Shown piece after piece: positions 47,503 to 56,096 of a stretch of 64,000 bases of DNA (its first letter is position 1; each line of letters opens with the position of its first letter). Below the pieces are notes generated by a model that was not told where the DNA came from, did no database searches, and saw nothing but the letters and a program-made list of their open reading frames with translations. The position numbers and the translations under genes are program-made. Source of the stretch: Microbacterium sp. Root53 (GTDB lineage Bacteria > Actinomycetota > Actinomycetes > Actinomycetales > Microbacteriaceae); NCBI RefSeq assembly GCF_001426925.1, contig NZ_LMFR01000001.1:176946-240945 (forward strand), written 5' to 3'.

Positions 47503-48701
47503 GCGCCCACCGCCGCGAGTGCCGGGACGTCCACGGACTCGCCCGCGGCCGTCGCGGAGCGCGCCACGGCGTCGAGCAGCAGCATGTTGCGCACGCCCTC
47601 GTCGAACGACGCGCAGCGCGGCAGCGAGGCGGACTCGGGGATGCCGGCGACCTCCTCCAGGAACGCGCGCGCCTGGTAGACGAACATGTCGTTCTGGCCG
47701 ATGCCGACGCCGGTCGCGTCCATCGGCAGGCCGCCCGCGATGTAGGGGTGCTGAGGGCCGAGCTGGACCGTGCGATAGCCCGAGATCTCGGGGTCGTCCG
47801 CGTGGAACGCGACTTCCACCTGTGAGGGGTTGCGCTGATCCCAGCGCGCGGCCCCCTGGGAGCCGAAGACCTCGAAGAACAGCGAGTTGGCGTGGCCGAC
47901 CGCGACGCGGGAGACCTCCAGCGTGCCGCCGCCGCGCGCGAACTCCACACCGAACGCCGCGTAGTCGTCGTTCTCGACGGGGGACTTCTCGTCGCTCACG
48001 GCCCCGCGGGTGTGCCCCACCACTGCGCCGAGGGGCACGGGGCGCTCGGTGATCACGGTCGAGAGCTGTCCGCCGCGGACGCGCAGGATGTCGCCCGCCA
48101 CGAACTCCGCGATGTAGGCGAGGTGGCTGCCGACGTCGGCGAGCGCGCCGGACCCGGCGGGACCCTGATAGCGCCAGCTCATGGGCGCGTCGGGGTGTGC
48201 GCCGTAGTCGGTCCAGTAGCGCCCGCTGAAGTGCAGGACGTCGCCCAGCCGCCCCGACTGCACGAGGTCGCGGATGAAGGCGATGCCGGGCGCGCGGCGG
48301 TAGCTGAAGCCGATGCGCGCGACGGTCGACGCGCCGCGTGCGGCATCCGCCATCGCCTGCGCGCTCTCGATCGAGTCGGACAGCGGCTTCTCGCACAGCA
48401 CGTGCTTGCCGGCCGCGAGCAGCCCCTCGACGATCTCGCGATGCAGGAAGTTCGCGACCACGACGCTGACCACGTGGATGGAGTCGTCGGCGGCGATCGC
48501 GCGCCAGTCCGCATCATGGCGCTCGAATCCGAAGCGGCGGGCCGCCGCTTCGCCGAGCTGTTCGTTCATGTCGCAGATGGACACGAGCCGCACGGGCGGA
48601 AGGGTCGAGTCGTAGACGGCCGTCGCGGTTCGGTAGGCGGCGGCGTGGGCCTTGCCCGCCATGCCCGCGCCGATGACGGCGACGCCGATGGTGTCACCCA
48701 T
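47499..48701 (-). CDS. Gfo/Idh/MocA family oxidoreductase (inositol dehydrogenase-like)
   Basis: A 400-residue dehydrogenase: nucleotide-binding 'VAVIGAGMAGKAHAAAY', 'CEKPLSDSIESAQAM' near residue 105, and 'GSGALADVGSHLAYIAEFVAG' (about 185-205) with the conserved Asp and His of the active site. It is the first gene of a two-gene operon; the 107-base region upstream holds a palindrome and a sequence related to the iol operator. A role in oxidation of an inositol isomer is inferred from context. Confidence 0.85.
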   Translation of the reverse strand: MGDTIGVAVIGAGMAGKAHAAAYRTATAVYDSTLPPVRLVSICDMNEQLGEAAARRFGFERHDADWRAIAADDSIHVVSVVVANFLHREIVEGLLAAGKHVLCEKPLSDSIESAQAMADAARGASTVARIGFSYRRAPGIAFIRDLVQSGRLGDVLHFSGRYWTDYGAHPDAPMSWRYQGPAGSGALADVGSHLAYIAEFVAGDILRVRGGQLSTVITERPVPLGAVVGHTRGAVSDEKSPVENDDYAAFGVEFARGGGTLEVSRVAVGHANSLFFEVFGSQGAARWDQRNPSQVEVAFHADDPEISGYRTVQLGPQHPYIAGGLPMDATGVGIGQNDMFVYQARAFLEEVAGIPESASLPRCASFDEGVRNMLLLDAVARSATAAGESVDVPALAAVGA

Positions 48702-48726
48702 GGGTTCTCCCTTGAATCTAGTGAGC

Positions 48727-48769
48727 TTACCCGCGCCAGCGCGGGTAAAAGACCGAATGTCTTATCAAA
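48727..48769. promoter_or_regulatory. Palindrome and iol-operator-like site between the oxidoreductase operon and the GntR gene
   Basis: TTACCCGCG (48727-48735), loop CCAG, CGCGGGTAA (48740-48748) is a perfect 9-bp inverted repeat. ATGTCTTATCAAA (48757-48769) resembles the ATGTCCYGACAAT sites at 49602 and 49673 (about 9 of 13 positions). Confidence 0.45.
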
Positions 48770-48807
48770 CTCTAGGGAGACAGGGGTGCCGGGTCAACGG
48801 CCTGCGA

Positions 48808-49569
48808 CTACTTCGCGACGAGCGTGGTCTCGAAGCTGTACATGTCGGGCCGGTAGCAGTGTCGGCCGAACTCGACGGCGTGCCCGGACCCGTCGTACGC
48901 GACGCGCTCCATGGTGAGCAGCGGGCTGCCCTTGTCGATGTCGAGCAGCTGCGCCTCGTCGCCGTGCTCGCGGCGCGCGCCGATGCGCTGCTTCGCGACC
49001 CGGATGGCCACGCCGCGGGAGCGCATGATCTGGTAGAGCCCGCGCTCCTCCAGCTGCTCGCTCTGGATGTCGGTGAACTCCGCCGGCAGCCAGTTCTCGA
49101 GGAGCGCGACGGGTACGCCGTCGGTGCTGCGCTGCCGGCGCAGATACAGCACGTCGGACCCGGCCGGAAGACCGAGCTGCTCCGCGACGTCGTCCGGCGC
49201 CGAGCGCACCTCCCGCTCGATCACACGCGTGGCGGGCTCGTGGTGCGTGCTCTGCAGATCCTCGTACAGGCTCGTCAGCTCGACCTGGCGCGTCACCTGA
49301 CCCTGCACCACCTGCGTGCCGATGCCGCGGCGCCGCACGAGCAGGCCCTTGTCCACCAGCTCCTGGATGGCGCGCCGCACAGTGGGGCGGGACAGGCCGA
49401 GGTGCTGGCCGATCGCGATCTCGTTCTCGAGGCGCGCTCCCGCGGGGATCTCGCCCGAGCGGATGGCCGACTCGAGCCGGCTGGACACCTGGTAGTACAA
49501 CGGGACGGGGCCCGTGCGGTCCAGATCCGCGAAGAGGTGGTCGGGCCACACCGCCTGATCCATCGCCAT
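48808..49569 (-). CDS. GntR family (HutC/UTRA type) regulator of the iol genes
   Basis: A 253-residue regulator: N-terminal winged helix ('LYYQVSSRLESAIRSGEIPA', 'IGQHLGLSRPTVRRAIQELVD', about residues 25-85) and a C-terminal UTRA ligand-binding domain ('DVLYLRRQRSTDGVPVALLENWLP', shown in part). ATG 49569 has GGGAG about 9 bases upstream. It is divergent from iolC, with two inverted ATGTCCYGACAAT sites in the shared region, so it most likely represses the inositol genes until an intermediate binds. Confidence 0.85.
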   Translation of the reverse strand: MAMDQAVWPDHLFADLDRTGPVPLYYQVSSRLESAIRSGEIPAGARLENEIAIGQHLGLSRPTVRRAIQELVDKGLLVRRRGIGTQVVQGQVTRQVELTSLYEDLQSTHHEPATRVIEREVRSAPDDVAEQLGLPAGSDVLYLRRQRSTDGVPVALLENWLPAEFTDIQSEQLEERGLYQIMRSRGVAIRVAKQRIGARREHGDEAQLLDIDKGSPLLTMERVAYDGSGHAVEFGRHCYRPDMYSFETTLVAK

Positions 49570-49601
49570 CTCCGTGCTCCCTCCCGGCCACCATGGGCCT
49601 A

Positions 49602-49685
49602 ATGTCCCGACAATGTTACCGCTGGGCGGGTTTGTCATCCGCAGGGACTTGCATTCCCCTTTTGCTTGTGAGATTGTCAGGACAT
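49602..49685. promoter_or_regulatory. Pair of inverted 13-bp operator sites between gntR and iolC
   Basis: ATGTCCCGACAAT (49602-49614) and ATTGTCAGGACAT (49673-49685), the latter being the reverse complement of ATGTCCTGACAAT. One site is next to each divergent gene, as expected for a repressor controlling itself and the iol operon. Confidence 0.65.
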
Positions 49686-49729
49686 ATCACCGGAGGGCGC
49701 AGTCGCCCGAGATGACAACGGAGCAGGGG

Positions 49730-50674
49730 ATGAGCTACACGACCGACGTACTCGCAATCGGCCGACTCGGCGTCGACATCTATCCGCTGCAGGACGGCGT
49801 CGGCCTGGAGCAGGTCGAGACGTTCGGCAAGTACCTGGGCGGCACCGCGGCGAACGTCACGGTCGCGGTCGCGCGCTACGGCCACGCCTCGACGCTGGTG
49901 TCGCGCGTCGGCGACGACCCGTTCGGGCGCTACCTGCTCGCGGAGCTCGCGCGACTCGGCGTCGACAACCGCTTCGTCGGCACCGACCCCGCGCTGAACA
50001 CGCCCGTCACGTTCTGCGAGATCTTCCCGCCCGACGACTTCCCCCTGTACTTCTACCGCGAGCCCAAGGCGCCCGACCTTAACGTCGACACGACGCAGAT
50101 CGACTCCGACGCCGTCCGCGCCGCGCGCATCCTGTGGGTCACCACCACGGGTCTCAGCGCCGAGCCGAGCCGCGAGGCCCACCACGCGGCGCTCGCAGCG
50201 CGCGGTCGAGCCCAGCACACCATCCTGGACCTCGACTACCGGCCCATGTTCTGGACCGAGCCGGGTGACGCCACGGCGCAGATCGCGCCCGTGCTCGAGC
50301 AGGTGACGGTCGCGGTCGGCAACCGCGAGGAGTGCTTCGTCGCGGTCGGCGAGAGCGAGCCGATGCGCGCGGCCGACGCCCTGCTCGAGCGCGGCGTCGA
50401 GATCGCGATCGTCAAGCAGGGTCCCAAGGGCGTGCTCGCCAAGACGCGCGACGAGGTCGTCGAGGTGCCCGTGCACCCCGTCGACGTCGTCAACGGCCTC
50501 GGGGCCGGCGACGCGTTCGGCGGGGCCCTGTGCCACGGGCTGCTCGAGGGCTGGGGCCTCGAGCGCACGCTGCGCTTCGCCAACGTCGCCGGCGCGATCG
50601 TCGCGTCGCGTCGCGAGTGCTCCACCGCCATGCCGACGGCCGATGAGGTCGAGACCATCCTGCAGGGGGCCTGA
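49730..50674 (+). CDS. iolC: 5-dehydro-2-deoxygluconokinase
   Basis: A 314-residue PfkB/ribokinase-family sugar kinase: 'YLGGTAANVTVAVARYGHAS' in pieces (LGGTAANVTVAVARYG) near residue 38, and 'NGLGAGDAFGGAL' with catalytic Asp261 and the anion hole. In inositol catabolism it phosphorylates 2-deoxy-5-keto-gluconate. ATG 49730 (MSYTTDVLAIGRLG) is favoured by GGAGCAGGGG just upstream over ATG 49712. It leads the iol operon under the GntR-type operators. Confidence 0.88.
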   Translation: MSYTTDVLAIGRLGVDIYPLQDGVGLEQVETFGKYLGGTAANVTVAVARYGHASTLVSRVGDDPFGRYLLAELARLGVDNRFVGTDPALNTPVTFCEIFPPDDFPLYFYREPKAPDLNVDTTQIDSDAVRAARILWVTTTGLSAEPSREAHHAALAARGRAQHTILDLDYRPMFWTEPGDATAQIAPVLEQVTVAVGNREECFVAVGESEPMRAADALLERGVEIAIVKQGPKGVLAKTRDEVVEVPVHPVDVVNGLGAGDAFGGALCHGLLEGWGLERTLRFANVAGAIVASRRECSTAMPTADEVETILQGA

Positions 50675-50675
50675 C

Positions 50676-51581
50676 ATGTCCGAACTCTCCGCGGCCGACT
50701 TCGATCGCCTGCGCGACATCCGTGCGCACCGCCCGCACGAGATCGCCGACGTCTTCGCCGCCCGGCGGCGCCGCGAGGTGCTGCAGGGTGACGGCCGGCT
50801 GTTCATCATCGCGGCGGACCACCCCGCGCGCGGCGCGCTCGCGGTGGGGTCGAACGCCACCGCGATGGCCGACCGCTACGAGCTGCTGGAGCGGCTCGTG
50901 GTCGCGCTGCGCCACCCCGGCGTCGACGGAGTGCTCGGCACCCCCGACATCGTCGACGACCTCGCGGCGCTCGGGCTCCTCGACGGCAAGATCGTCGTGG
51001 GGTCGATGAACCGCGGCGGGCTGCGCGGCGCGAAGTTCGAGATGGACGACCGCTACACGGGCTACGACGTGCCCACCATGGCCGCGCGGGGCATCGACTT
51101 CGCCAAGACGCTCATCCGCGTGAACCTCGACGACGCCGACACCGCGCCGACGCTGCAGGCGACGGCGGACGCGGTCACCCAGGCCGCCGCGGCCCGGCTG
51201 CCGATCATGCTCGAGCCGTTCATGAGCCGCTGGCAGGACGGCCGCATCGTGAACGACCTCAGCACCGACGCGGTCATCCTGTCGGTCGCGATCGCGTCGG
51301 GCCTCGGCGCCGACAGCGCCTACACGTGGATGAAGCTTCCCGTCGTCGACGACATGGAGCGCGTCATGGCCGCCACGACCATGCCGACGCTGCTGCTCGG
51401 CGGCGACTCCGGCGTCGACCCCGACGAGACCTTCGCGGCCTGGGAGGGGGCGCTCGCGCTCCCCGGCGTGCGGGGCCTCACCGTCGGCCGGACGCTCCTC
51501 TACCCTCCGGACGGCGACGTCGCCGGCGCGGTCGACACGGCCGCGCGTCTCGTGCACACCGACCTGCCGTCGCTCGTCTGA
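50676..51581 (+). CDS. Cgl0158-type aldolase (candidate 2-deoxy-5-keto-gluconate 6-phosphate aldolase)
   Basis: A 301-residue TIM-barrel protein of the DeoC/LacD-like Cgl0158 family: 'LFIIAADHPARGALAVGS', 'GSMNRGGLRGAKFEMDDRYTG' in pieces (NRGGLRGAKFEMDDR), 'FAKTLIRVNLDD' (likely Schiff-base Lys) and 'MPTLLLGGDSGVDP'. In actinobacterial iol operons this gene takes the place of IolJ and should split 2-deoxy-5-keto-gluconate 6-phosphate to malonate semialdehyde and dihydroxyacetone phosphate. It starts 1 base after the iolC stop. Confidence 0.8.
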   Translation: MSELSAADFDRLRDIRAHRPHEIADVFAARRRREVLQGDGRLFIIAADHPARGALAVGSNATAMADRYELLERLVVALRHPGVDGVLGTPDIVDDLAALGLLDGKIVVGSMNRGGLRGAKFEMDDRYTGYDVPTMAARGIDFAKTLIRVNLDDADTAPTLQATADAVTQAAAARLPIMLEPFMSRWQDGRIVNDLSTDAVILSVAIASGLGADSAYTWMKLPVVDDMERVMAATTMPTLLLGGDSGVDPDETFAAWEGALALPGVRGLTVGRTLLYPPDGDVAGAVDTAARLVHTDLPSLV

Positions 51582-51609
51582 CCTCCCCTCCAGAACCGAA
51601 GGACTTCCC

Positions 51610-53163
51610 ATGAGCACCACCGAGACCACCATCGCCGACCGCGGTGTCGACGCCGGCCTGCCCGTGATCGGGCACTGGATCGACGGAGCCGTGCGCCCCT
51701 CGACGAGCGGACGCACCGCGCCCGTGTACAACCCCGCCACCGGCGCGGTGTCCGCGCACGTCGCGCTCGCCGACGAGGCCGAGATCGAGGAGGCGCTCGC
51801 CTCCGCGCAGCGCGGCTTCGAGACCTGGAGCCGCTACTCGATCGCCAAGCGCCAGACCGTGCTGTTCGCGTTCCGCGAGCTGCTCAACGCGCGCAAGGGC
51901 GAGCTCGCGGAGATCATCACGGCCGAGCACGGCAAGGTCCTGTCCGACGCGATGGGCGAGATCCTGCGCGGCCAGGAGGTCGTGGAGCTCGCGACCGGGT
52001 TCCCGCACCTGATCAAGGGTGCGTACAGCGAGAACGCGTCGACCGGGATCGACGTCTACTCGCTCAAGCAGCCGCTCGGCGTGACGGGCGTCATCAGCCC
52101 GTTCAACTTCCCGGCCATGGTGCCGATGTGGTTCTTCCCGATCGCGATCGCGGCCGGCAACTCGGTCGTGCTGAAGCCCAGCGAGAAGGACCCGTCCGCG
52201 GCGCTGTGGCTGGCGGGGCTGTGGAAGGAGGCCGGCCTGCCCGACGGCGTCTTCACCGTCCTGCAGGGCGACAAGCTCGCCGTGGACGGTCTGCTCACGG
52301 ACGACCGGGTGCAGTCGATCTCGTTCGTCGGCTCCACGCCGATCGCGCAGTACATCTACGAGACCGCGTCGAAGCACGGCAAGCGTGTCCAGGCCCTCGG
52401 CGGCGCCAAGAACCACATGCTCGTGCTGCCGGACGCCGACCTCGACCTCGTCGCCGATCAGGCGATCAACGCCGGGTACGGCGCGGCAGGCGAGCGCTGC
52501 ATGGCGATCTCGGTCGTGCTCGCGGTCGAGCCGGTCGCGGATGAGCTCATCGAGCGGATCAAGGAGCGCATCGCGCGGCTGCGCGTCGGCGACGGCGCGG
52601 GCGGCCCCGACGGCGAGCCCGACATGGGCCCGCTCATCACGCGCGAGCACCGCGACAAGGTCGCCGGCTACGTCGACATCGCGGAGGCGGACGGCGCGAC
52701 GGTCGTGGTCGACGGCCGCGGCTTCGCGGTGGACGGCCGCGAGGACGGCTTCTTCTTCGGTCCGACGCTGCTCGACAACGTGCCGATCAGCTCGCGCGCG
52801 TACCAGGAGGAGATCTTCGGCCCCGTGCTGTCGGTCGTCCGGGTGAAGACGTTCGCGGAGGGCGTCGACCTCATCAACTCGGGCGCGTTCGGCAACGGCA
52901 CCGCGATCTTCACGAACGACGGCGGAGCTGCCCGCCGCTTCCAGAACGAGATCCAGGTCGGCATGATCGGCATCAACGTGCCGATCCCCGTGCCCGTGGC
53001 GTATCACTCGTTCGGCGGCTGGAAGAAGTCGCTGTTCGGCGACGCCAAGGCGTACGGCGTGCACGGCTTCGACTTCTTCACGCGTGAGAAGGCCGTCACC
53101 AGCCGCTGGCTCGACCCGGCCACGCACGGGGGCATCAACCTCGGCTTCCCGCAGAACGATTGA
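51610..53163 (+). CDS. iolA: Methylmalonate/malonate-semialdehyde dehydrogenase (CoA-acylating)
   Basis: A 517-residue aldehyde dehydrogenase: 'GVISPFNFPAMVPMWFFPIA', 'KPSEKDPSAALWLA', 'GGAKNHMLVLPDAD' and catalytic Cys297 in 'GERCMAIS'. 'NFPAMVPMWFFP' and 'GGAKNH' are marks of the MMSDH/IolA group. It makes acetyl-CoA (or propionyl-CoA) from the semialdehyde with CoA and NAD. It is in line with iolC and the aldolase; the REP-like repeat follows its stop. Confidence 0.9.
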   Translation: MSTTETTIADRGVDAGLPVIGHWIDGAVRPSTSGRTAPVYNPATGAVSAHVALADEAEIEEALASAQRGFETWSRYSIAKRQTVLFAFRELLNARKGELAEIITAEHGKVLSDAMGEILRGQEVVELATGFPHLIKGAYSENASTGIDVYSLKQPLGVTGVISPFNFPAMVPMWFFPIAIAAGNSVVLKPSEKDPSAALWLAGLWKEAGLPDGVFTVLQGDKLAVDGLLTDDRVQSISFVGSTPIAQYIYETASKHGKRVQALGGAKNHMLVLPDADLDLVADQAINAGYGAAGERCMAISVVLAVEPVADELIERIKERIARLRVGDGAGGPDGEPDMGPLITREHRDKVAGYVDIAEADGATVVVDGRGFAVDGREDGFFFGPTLLDNVPISSRAYQEEIFGPVLSVVRVKTFAEGVDLINSGAFGNGTAIFTNDGGAARRFQNEIQVGMIGINVPIPVPVAYHSFGGWKKSLFGDAKAYGVHGFDFFTREKAVTSRWLDPATHGGINLGFPQND

Positions 53164-53167
53164 GACT

Positions 53168-53224
53168 CGGCGAGCGAAGCGAGCAGCTCTTCGGTCGTTG
53201 AGCGAGCGAAGCGAGACGAAACGG
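53168..53224 (+). repeat. REP-like repeat between iolA and iolB
   Basis: CGGCGAGCGAAGCGAGC (from 53168) followed by the full unit CGTTGAGCGAGCGAAGCGAG to CGAAACG (53196-53223). It is within the transcribed operon, just before the iolB start. Confidence 0.7.
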
Positions 53225-53242
53225 GATGAAGTGAGCACGGCT

Positions 53243-54151
53243 ATGAGTGGACGCTGGTTCCACCCGCGCGGATCCCTCGCGCGGGACGGCTGGGAGACCG
53301 TCGTCGACGGCACGATCGAGGGATGGGAGCACACGGGGCTGCGCGTCGCGCGGCTCGCGGCGGGGGAGGGGCTCCCGCTCGAGCCCGGCGCCGAGAAGCT
53401 CGTCGTGCCGCTCGCCGGCTCGTTCTCGGTCCGCGTGACCGAGGACGGCGACGAGCGCACGATCGAGCTCGCCGGGCGGGCGTCCGTGTTCGACGGCCCG
53501 ACCGACGTGCTCTACCTCTCGGCGGCCGCGACCGCGGTGCTGAGCGGCGAGGGCCGCGTGGCGGTGGCCACGTCGCCGACCGACGAGATCCGTCCCACGC
53601 GCCGCATCGCGGCGACAGAGACGCCGGTCGAGCTGCGCGGTGCGGGAGCATCCAGCCGCCAGGTGCACAACTTCGGCACGCCCCAGGCGCTCGACGCCGC
53701 GCGATTCATCGTGTGCGAGGTCATCACGCCGGCCGAGAACTGGTCGTCGTACCCGCCGCACAAGCACGACGAGCACACGCCGGGCCACGAGTCGCGCCTC
53801 GAGGAGATCTACTACTTCGAAACCGCGCCGTCGCGGGTCGGCGGTGGCCGGGGAACGGCCGAGGCGTCTTTCGGGATGTTCAGCACCTACTCGTCGCCCG
53901 CGGGTGAGATCGACATCAACGCGCAGGTGCGCACGGGCGACGTCGCGCTCGTCCCGTACGGCTACCACGGCCCGGCCGTCGCGGCGCCGGGCTACGACCT
54001 CTACTACCTGAACGTCATGGCCGGGCCGGACGCCGAGCGCGTCTGGCTCATCAGCGACGACCCCGCGCACGCCTGGGTGCGCGAGACCTGGGACGGGCAG
54101 GAGTTCGACTCCCGGCTCCCGTACACGACCGACGAGAACAAGGAAGGCTGA
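53243..54151 (+). CDS. iolB: 5-deoxy-glucuronate isomerase
   Basis: A 302-residue cupin-type isomerase: 'WFHPRGSLARDGWETVVDGT' at the N-terminus, and the metal-binding 'ENWSSYPPHKHDEHTPGHES' (about residues 170-190) followed by 'LEEIYYFE' and 'VPYGYHGPAVAAPGYDLYYLNVMAG' in part. It interconverts 5-deoxy-glucuronate and 2-deoxy-5-keto-gluconate. The start is uncertain: ATG 53243 begins at MSGRWFHP as in relatives, while GTG 53231 four codons earlier is possible; neither has a strong ribosome site because the REP repeat ends just upstream. Confidence 0.88.
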   Translation: MSGRWFHPRGSLARDGWETVVDGTIEGWEHTGLRVARLAAGEGLPLEPGAEKLVVPLAGSFSVRVTEDGDERTIELAGRASVFDGPTDVLYLSAAATAVLSGEGRVAVATSPTDEIRPTRRIAATETPVELRGAGASSRQVHNFGTPQALDAARFIVCEVITPAENWSSYPPHKHDEHTPGHESRLEEIYYFETAPSRVGGGRGTAEASFGMFSTYSSPAGEIDINAQVRTGDVALVPYGYHGPAVAAPGYDLYYLNVMAGPDAERVWLISDDPAHAWVRETWDGQEFDSRLPYTTDENKEG

Positions 54152-54155
54152 TCCC

Positions 54156-56069
54156 ATGGGCAGCACCAAGCGGATGACCGTGAGCCAGGCGCTCGTGGAG
54201 TTCCTCGCGCACCAGTGGACGGTCGACGGCGACATCCGGGAGCGCACGATCCCCGGCGTGTTCGGGATCTTCGGGCACGGCAACGTGGCGGGCGTGGGTC
54301 AGGCCCTCAAGCAGGTGAACGAGGAGCAGCCCGACCTGATGCCCTACTACCAGGCCCGCAACGAGCAGGCCATGGTGCACCAGGCGGTGGGCTACGCGCG
54401 CATGCACCGCCGGCGCGCGACGTTCGCGTCGGCGGCGTCGGTGGGTCCGGGCGCGGCCAACATGCTGACGGGCGCGGCGCTCGCCACCTCGAACCGCCTG
54501 CCCGCGCTGCTGCTGCCGAGCGACACGTTCGCGACGCGCGTGGCCGACCCCGTGCTGCAGCAGCTCGAGCACCCGCACGACATCGGCATCCAGGTCAGCG
54601 ACGCGTTCCGGCCACTGTCGCGGTTCTTCGACCGCGTGCAGCGGCCCGAGCAGCTGTTCTCGATCGCGCTCGCGGCGATGCGCGTGCTCACCGACCCCGC
54701 CGAGACCGGCGCGGTCACGATCGCGCTCCCCGAGGACGTCCAAGCCGAGGCGCTCGACGTGCCGCTCGAGTTCCTGCAGGACCGCGAGTGGCGCATCCGC
54801 CGGCCCCGCCCCGACCGCGACGCGCTCGCGCTCGCCGTGCAGGCGATCCGCGGCGCCAAGCGGCCCTTCCTCGTCGCGGGCGGCGGCGTGCTCTACTCGG
54901 GAGCCGAGGAGCAGCTGCGCGCGCTCGTCGAGGCGACGGGCATCCCGGTCGGGACGTCGCAGGCCGGCGGCGGCGTGCTGAACTGGGACCACCCGCAGTA
55001 CCTGGGAGGCGTCGGCGCGACCGGCACGCTCGCGGCGAACCGCCTCGCGGCCGAGGCCGACGTGGTGATCGGGATCGGAACGCGCTACAGCGACTTCACG
55101 ACCGCGTCGCGCACCGCGTTCCAGAACCCCGACGTGCGATTCGTCAACATCAACGTCGCCTCGTTCGACGCCTACAAGCACGGCACGCAGCTGCCGGTCG
55201 TGGCGGATGCGCGCGAGGCCCTGGTGGAGCTGTCCGACGCGCTCGCGGGTCTGCGCGTCGCGCCGGAGTACGGCGAGCGCATCGCGCGGGAGAAGGCGGA
55301 GTGGGACGCCACGGTCGACGCGGCGTTCGCCCCCTCCGGGCTCGCGCTCCCGGGCCAGCCCGAGATCATCGGCGCCGTGCAGCAGGCGAGCGGCCCGCAG
55401 GACGTGGTCGTGCAGGCGGCCGGATCGCTGCCGGGCGACCTCCACAAGCTGTGGCGCGTGCGCGATCCGCTCGGCTACCACGTCGAGTACGCCTTCTCGT
55501 GCATGGGGTACGAGATCGCGGGCGGCCTGGGCGTCAAGCGCGGCGCGGTCGCCGACGGCTCCGACCGCGACGTGATCGTCATGGTCGGCGACGGCTCGTA
55601 CCTGATGCTCAACACCGAGCTCGTGACGGCGGTCGCGGAGGGGATCAAGATCATCGTGATCCTCATCCAGAACCACGGGTACGCGTCGATCGGGCACCTG
55701 TCCGAGACGGTCGGCTCCGAGCGATTCGGCACGAAGTACCGCGCGTACGACCCGCAGGCCCGCAACTTCGAGGGCGAGGACGTCCTCCCGGTGGACCTCG
55801 CCATGAACGCTCGCAGCTACGGCCTCGACGTGATCGAGATCGAGCCCGGCGCGAGCGCGATCGACGACCTGCGCGCCGCGGTGGCCCAGGCGAAGGCGTC
55901 CGATCGCTCGACCTTCATCCACATCAACAGCGACCCGCAGATCTACGCGCCGGACGGTGCGGGCTGGTGGGACGTGCCGGTCGCCGAGGTGTCGACCATC
56001 GCGTCGACCCAGGCCGCCCGCACCGAGTACGAGCAGCAGGTCCAGGCGCAGAAGCCGCTGCTCAGCTGA
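54156..56069 (+). CDS. iolD: 3D-(3,5/4)-trihydroxycyclohexane-1,2-dione hydrolase
   Basis: A 637-residue ThDP enzyme of the acetolactate synthase fold. N-terminal domain 'GIFGHGNVAGVGQALKQV' and 'YYQARNEQAMVHQAVGYAR' (catalytic Glu region), central domain, and C-terminal ThDP/Mg site from 'VGDGSYLMLNTELVTAV' to 'NHGYASIGHLS'. It opens the ring of the trihydroxycyclohexanedione from IolE to 5-deoxy-glucuronate. It begins 4 bases after the iolB stop. Confidence 0.93.
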   Translation: MGSTKRMTVSQALVEFLAHQWTVDGDIRERTIPGVFGIFGHGNVAGVGQALKQVNEEQPDLMPYYQARNEQAMVHQAVGYARMHRRRATFASAASVGPGAANMLTGAALATSNRLPALLLPSDTFATRVADPVLQQLEHPHDIGIQVSDAFRPLSRFFDRVQRPEQLFSIALAAMRVLTDPAETGAVTIALPEDVQAEALDVPLEFLQDREWRIRRPRPDRDALALAVQAIRGAKRPFLVAGGGVLYSGAEEQLRALVEATGIPVGTSQAGGGVLNWDHPQYLGGVGATGTLAANRLAAEADVVIGIGTRYSDFTTASRTAFQNPDVRFVNINVASFDAYKHGTQLPVVADAREALVELSDALAGLRVAPEYGERIAREKAEWDATVDAAFAPSGLALPGQPEIIGAVQQASGPQDVVVQAAGSLPGDLHKLWRVRDPLGYHVEYAFSCMGYEIAGGLGVKRGAVADGSDRDVIVMVGDGSYLMLNTELVTAVAEGIKIIVILIQNHGYASIGHLSETVGSERFGTKYRAYDPQARNFEGEDVLPVDLAMNARSYGLDVIEIEPGASAIDDLRAAVAQAKASDRSTFIHINSDPQIYAPDGAGWWDVPVAEVSTIASTQAARTEYEQQVQAQKPLLS

Positions 56070-56096
56070 GCAGCACACCCACAGGAGACGACAGCA

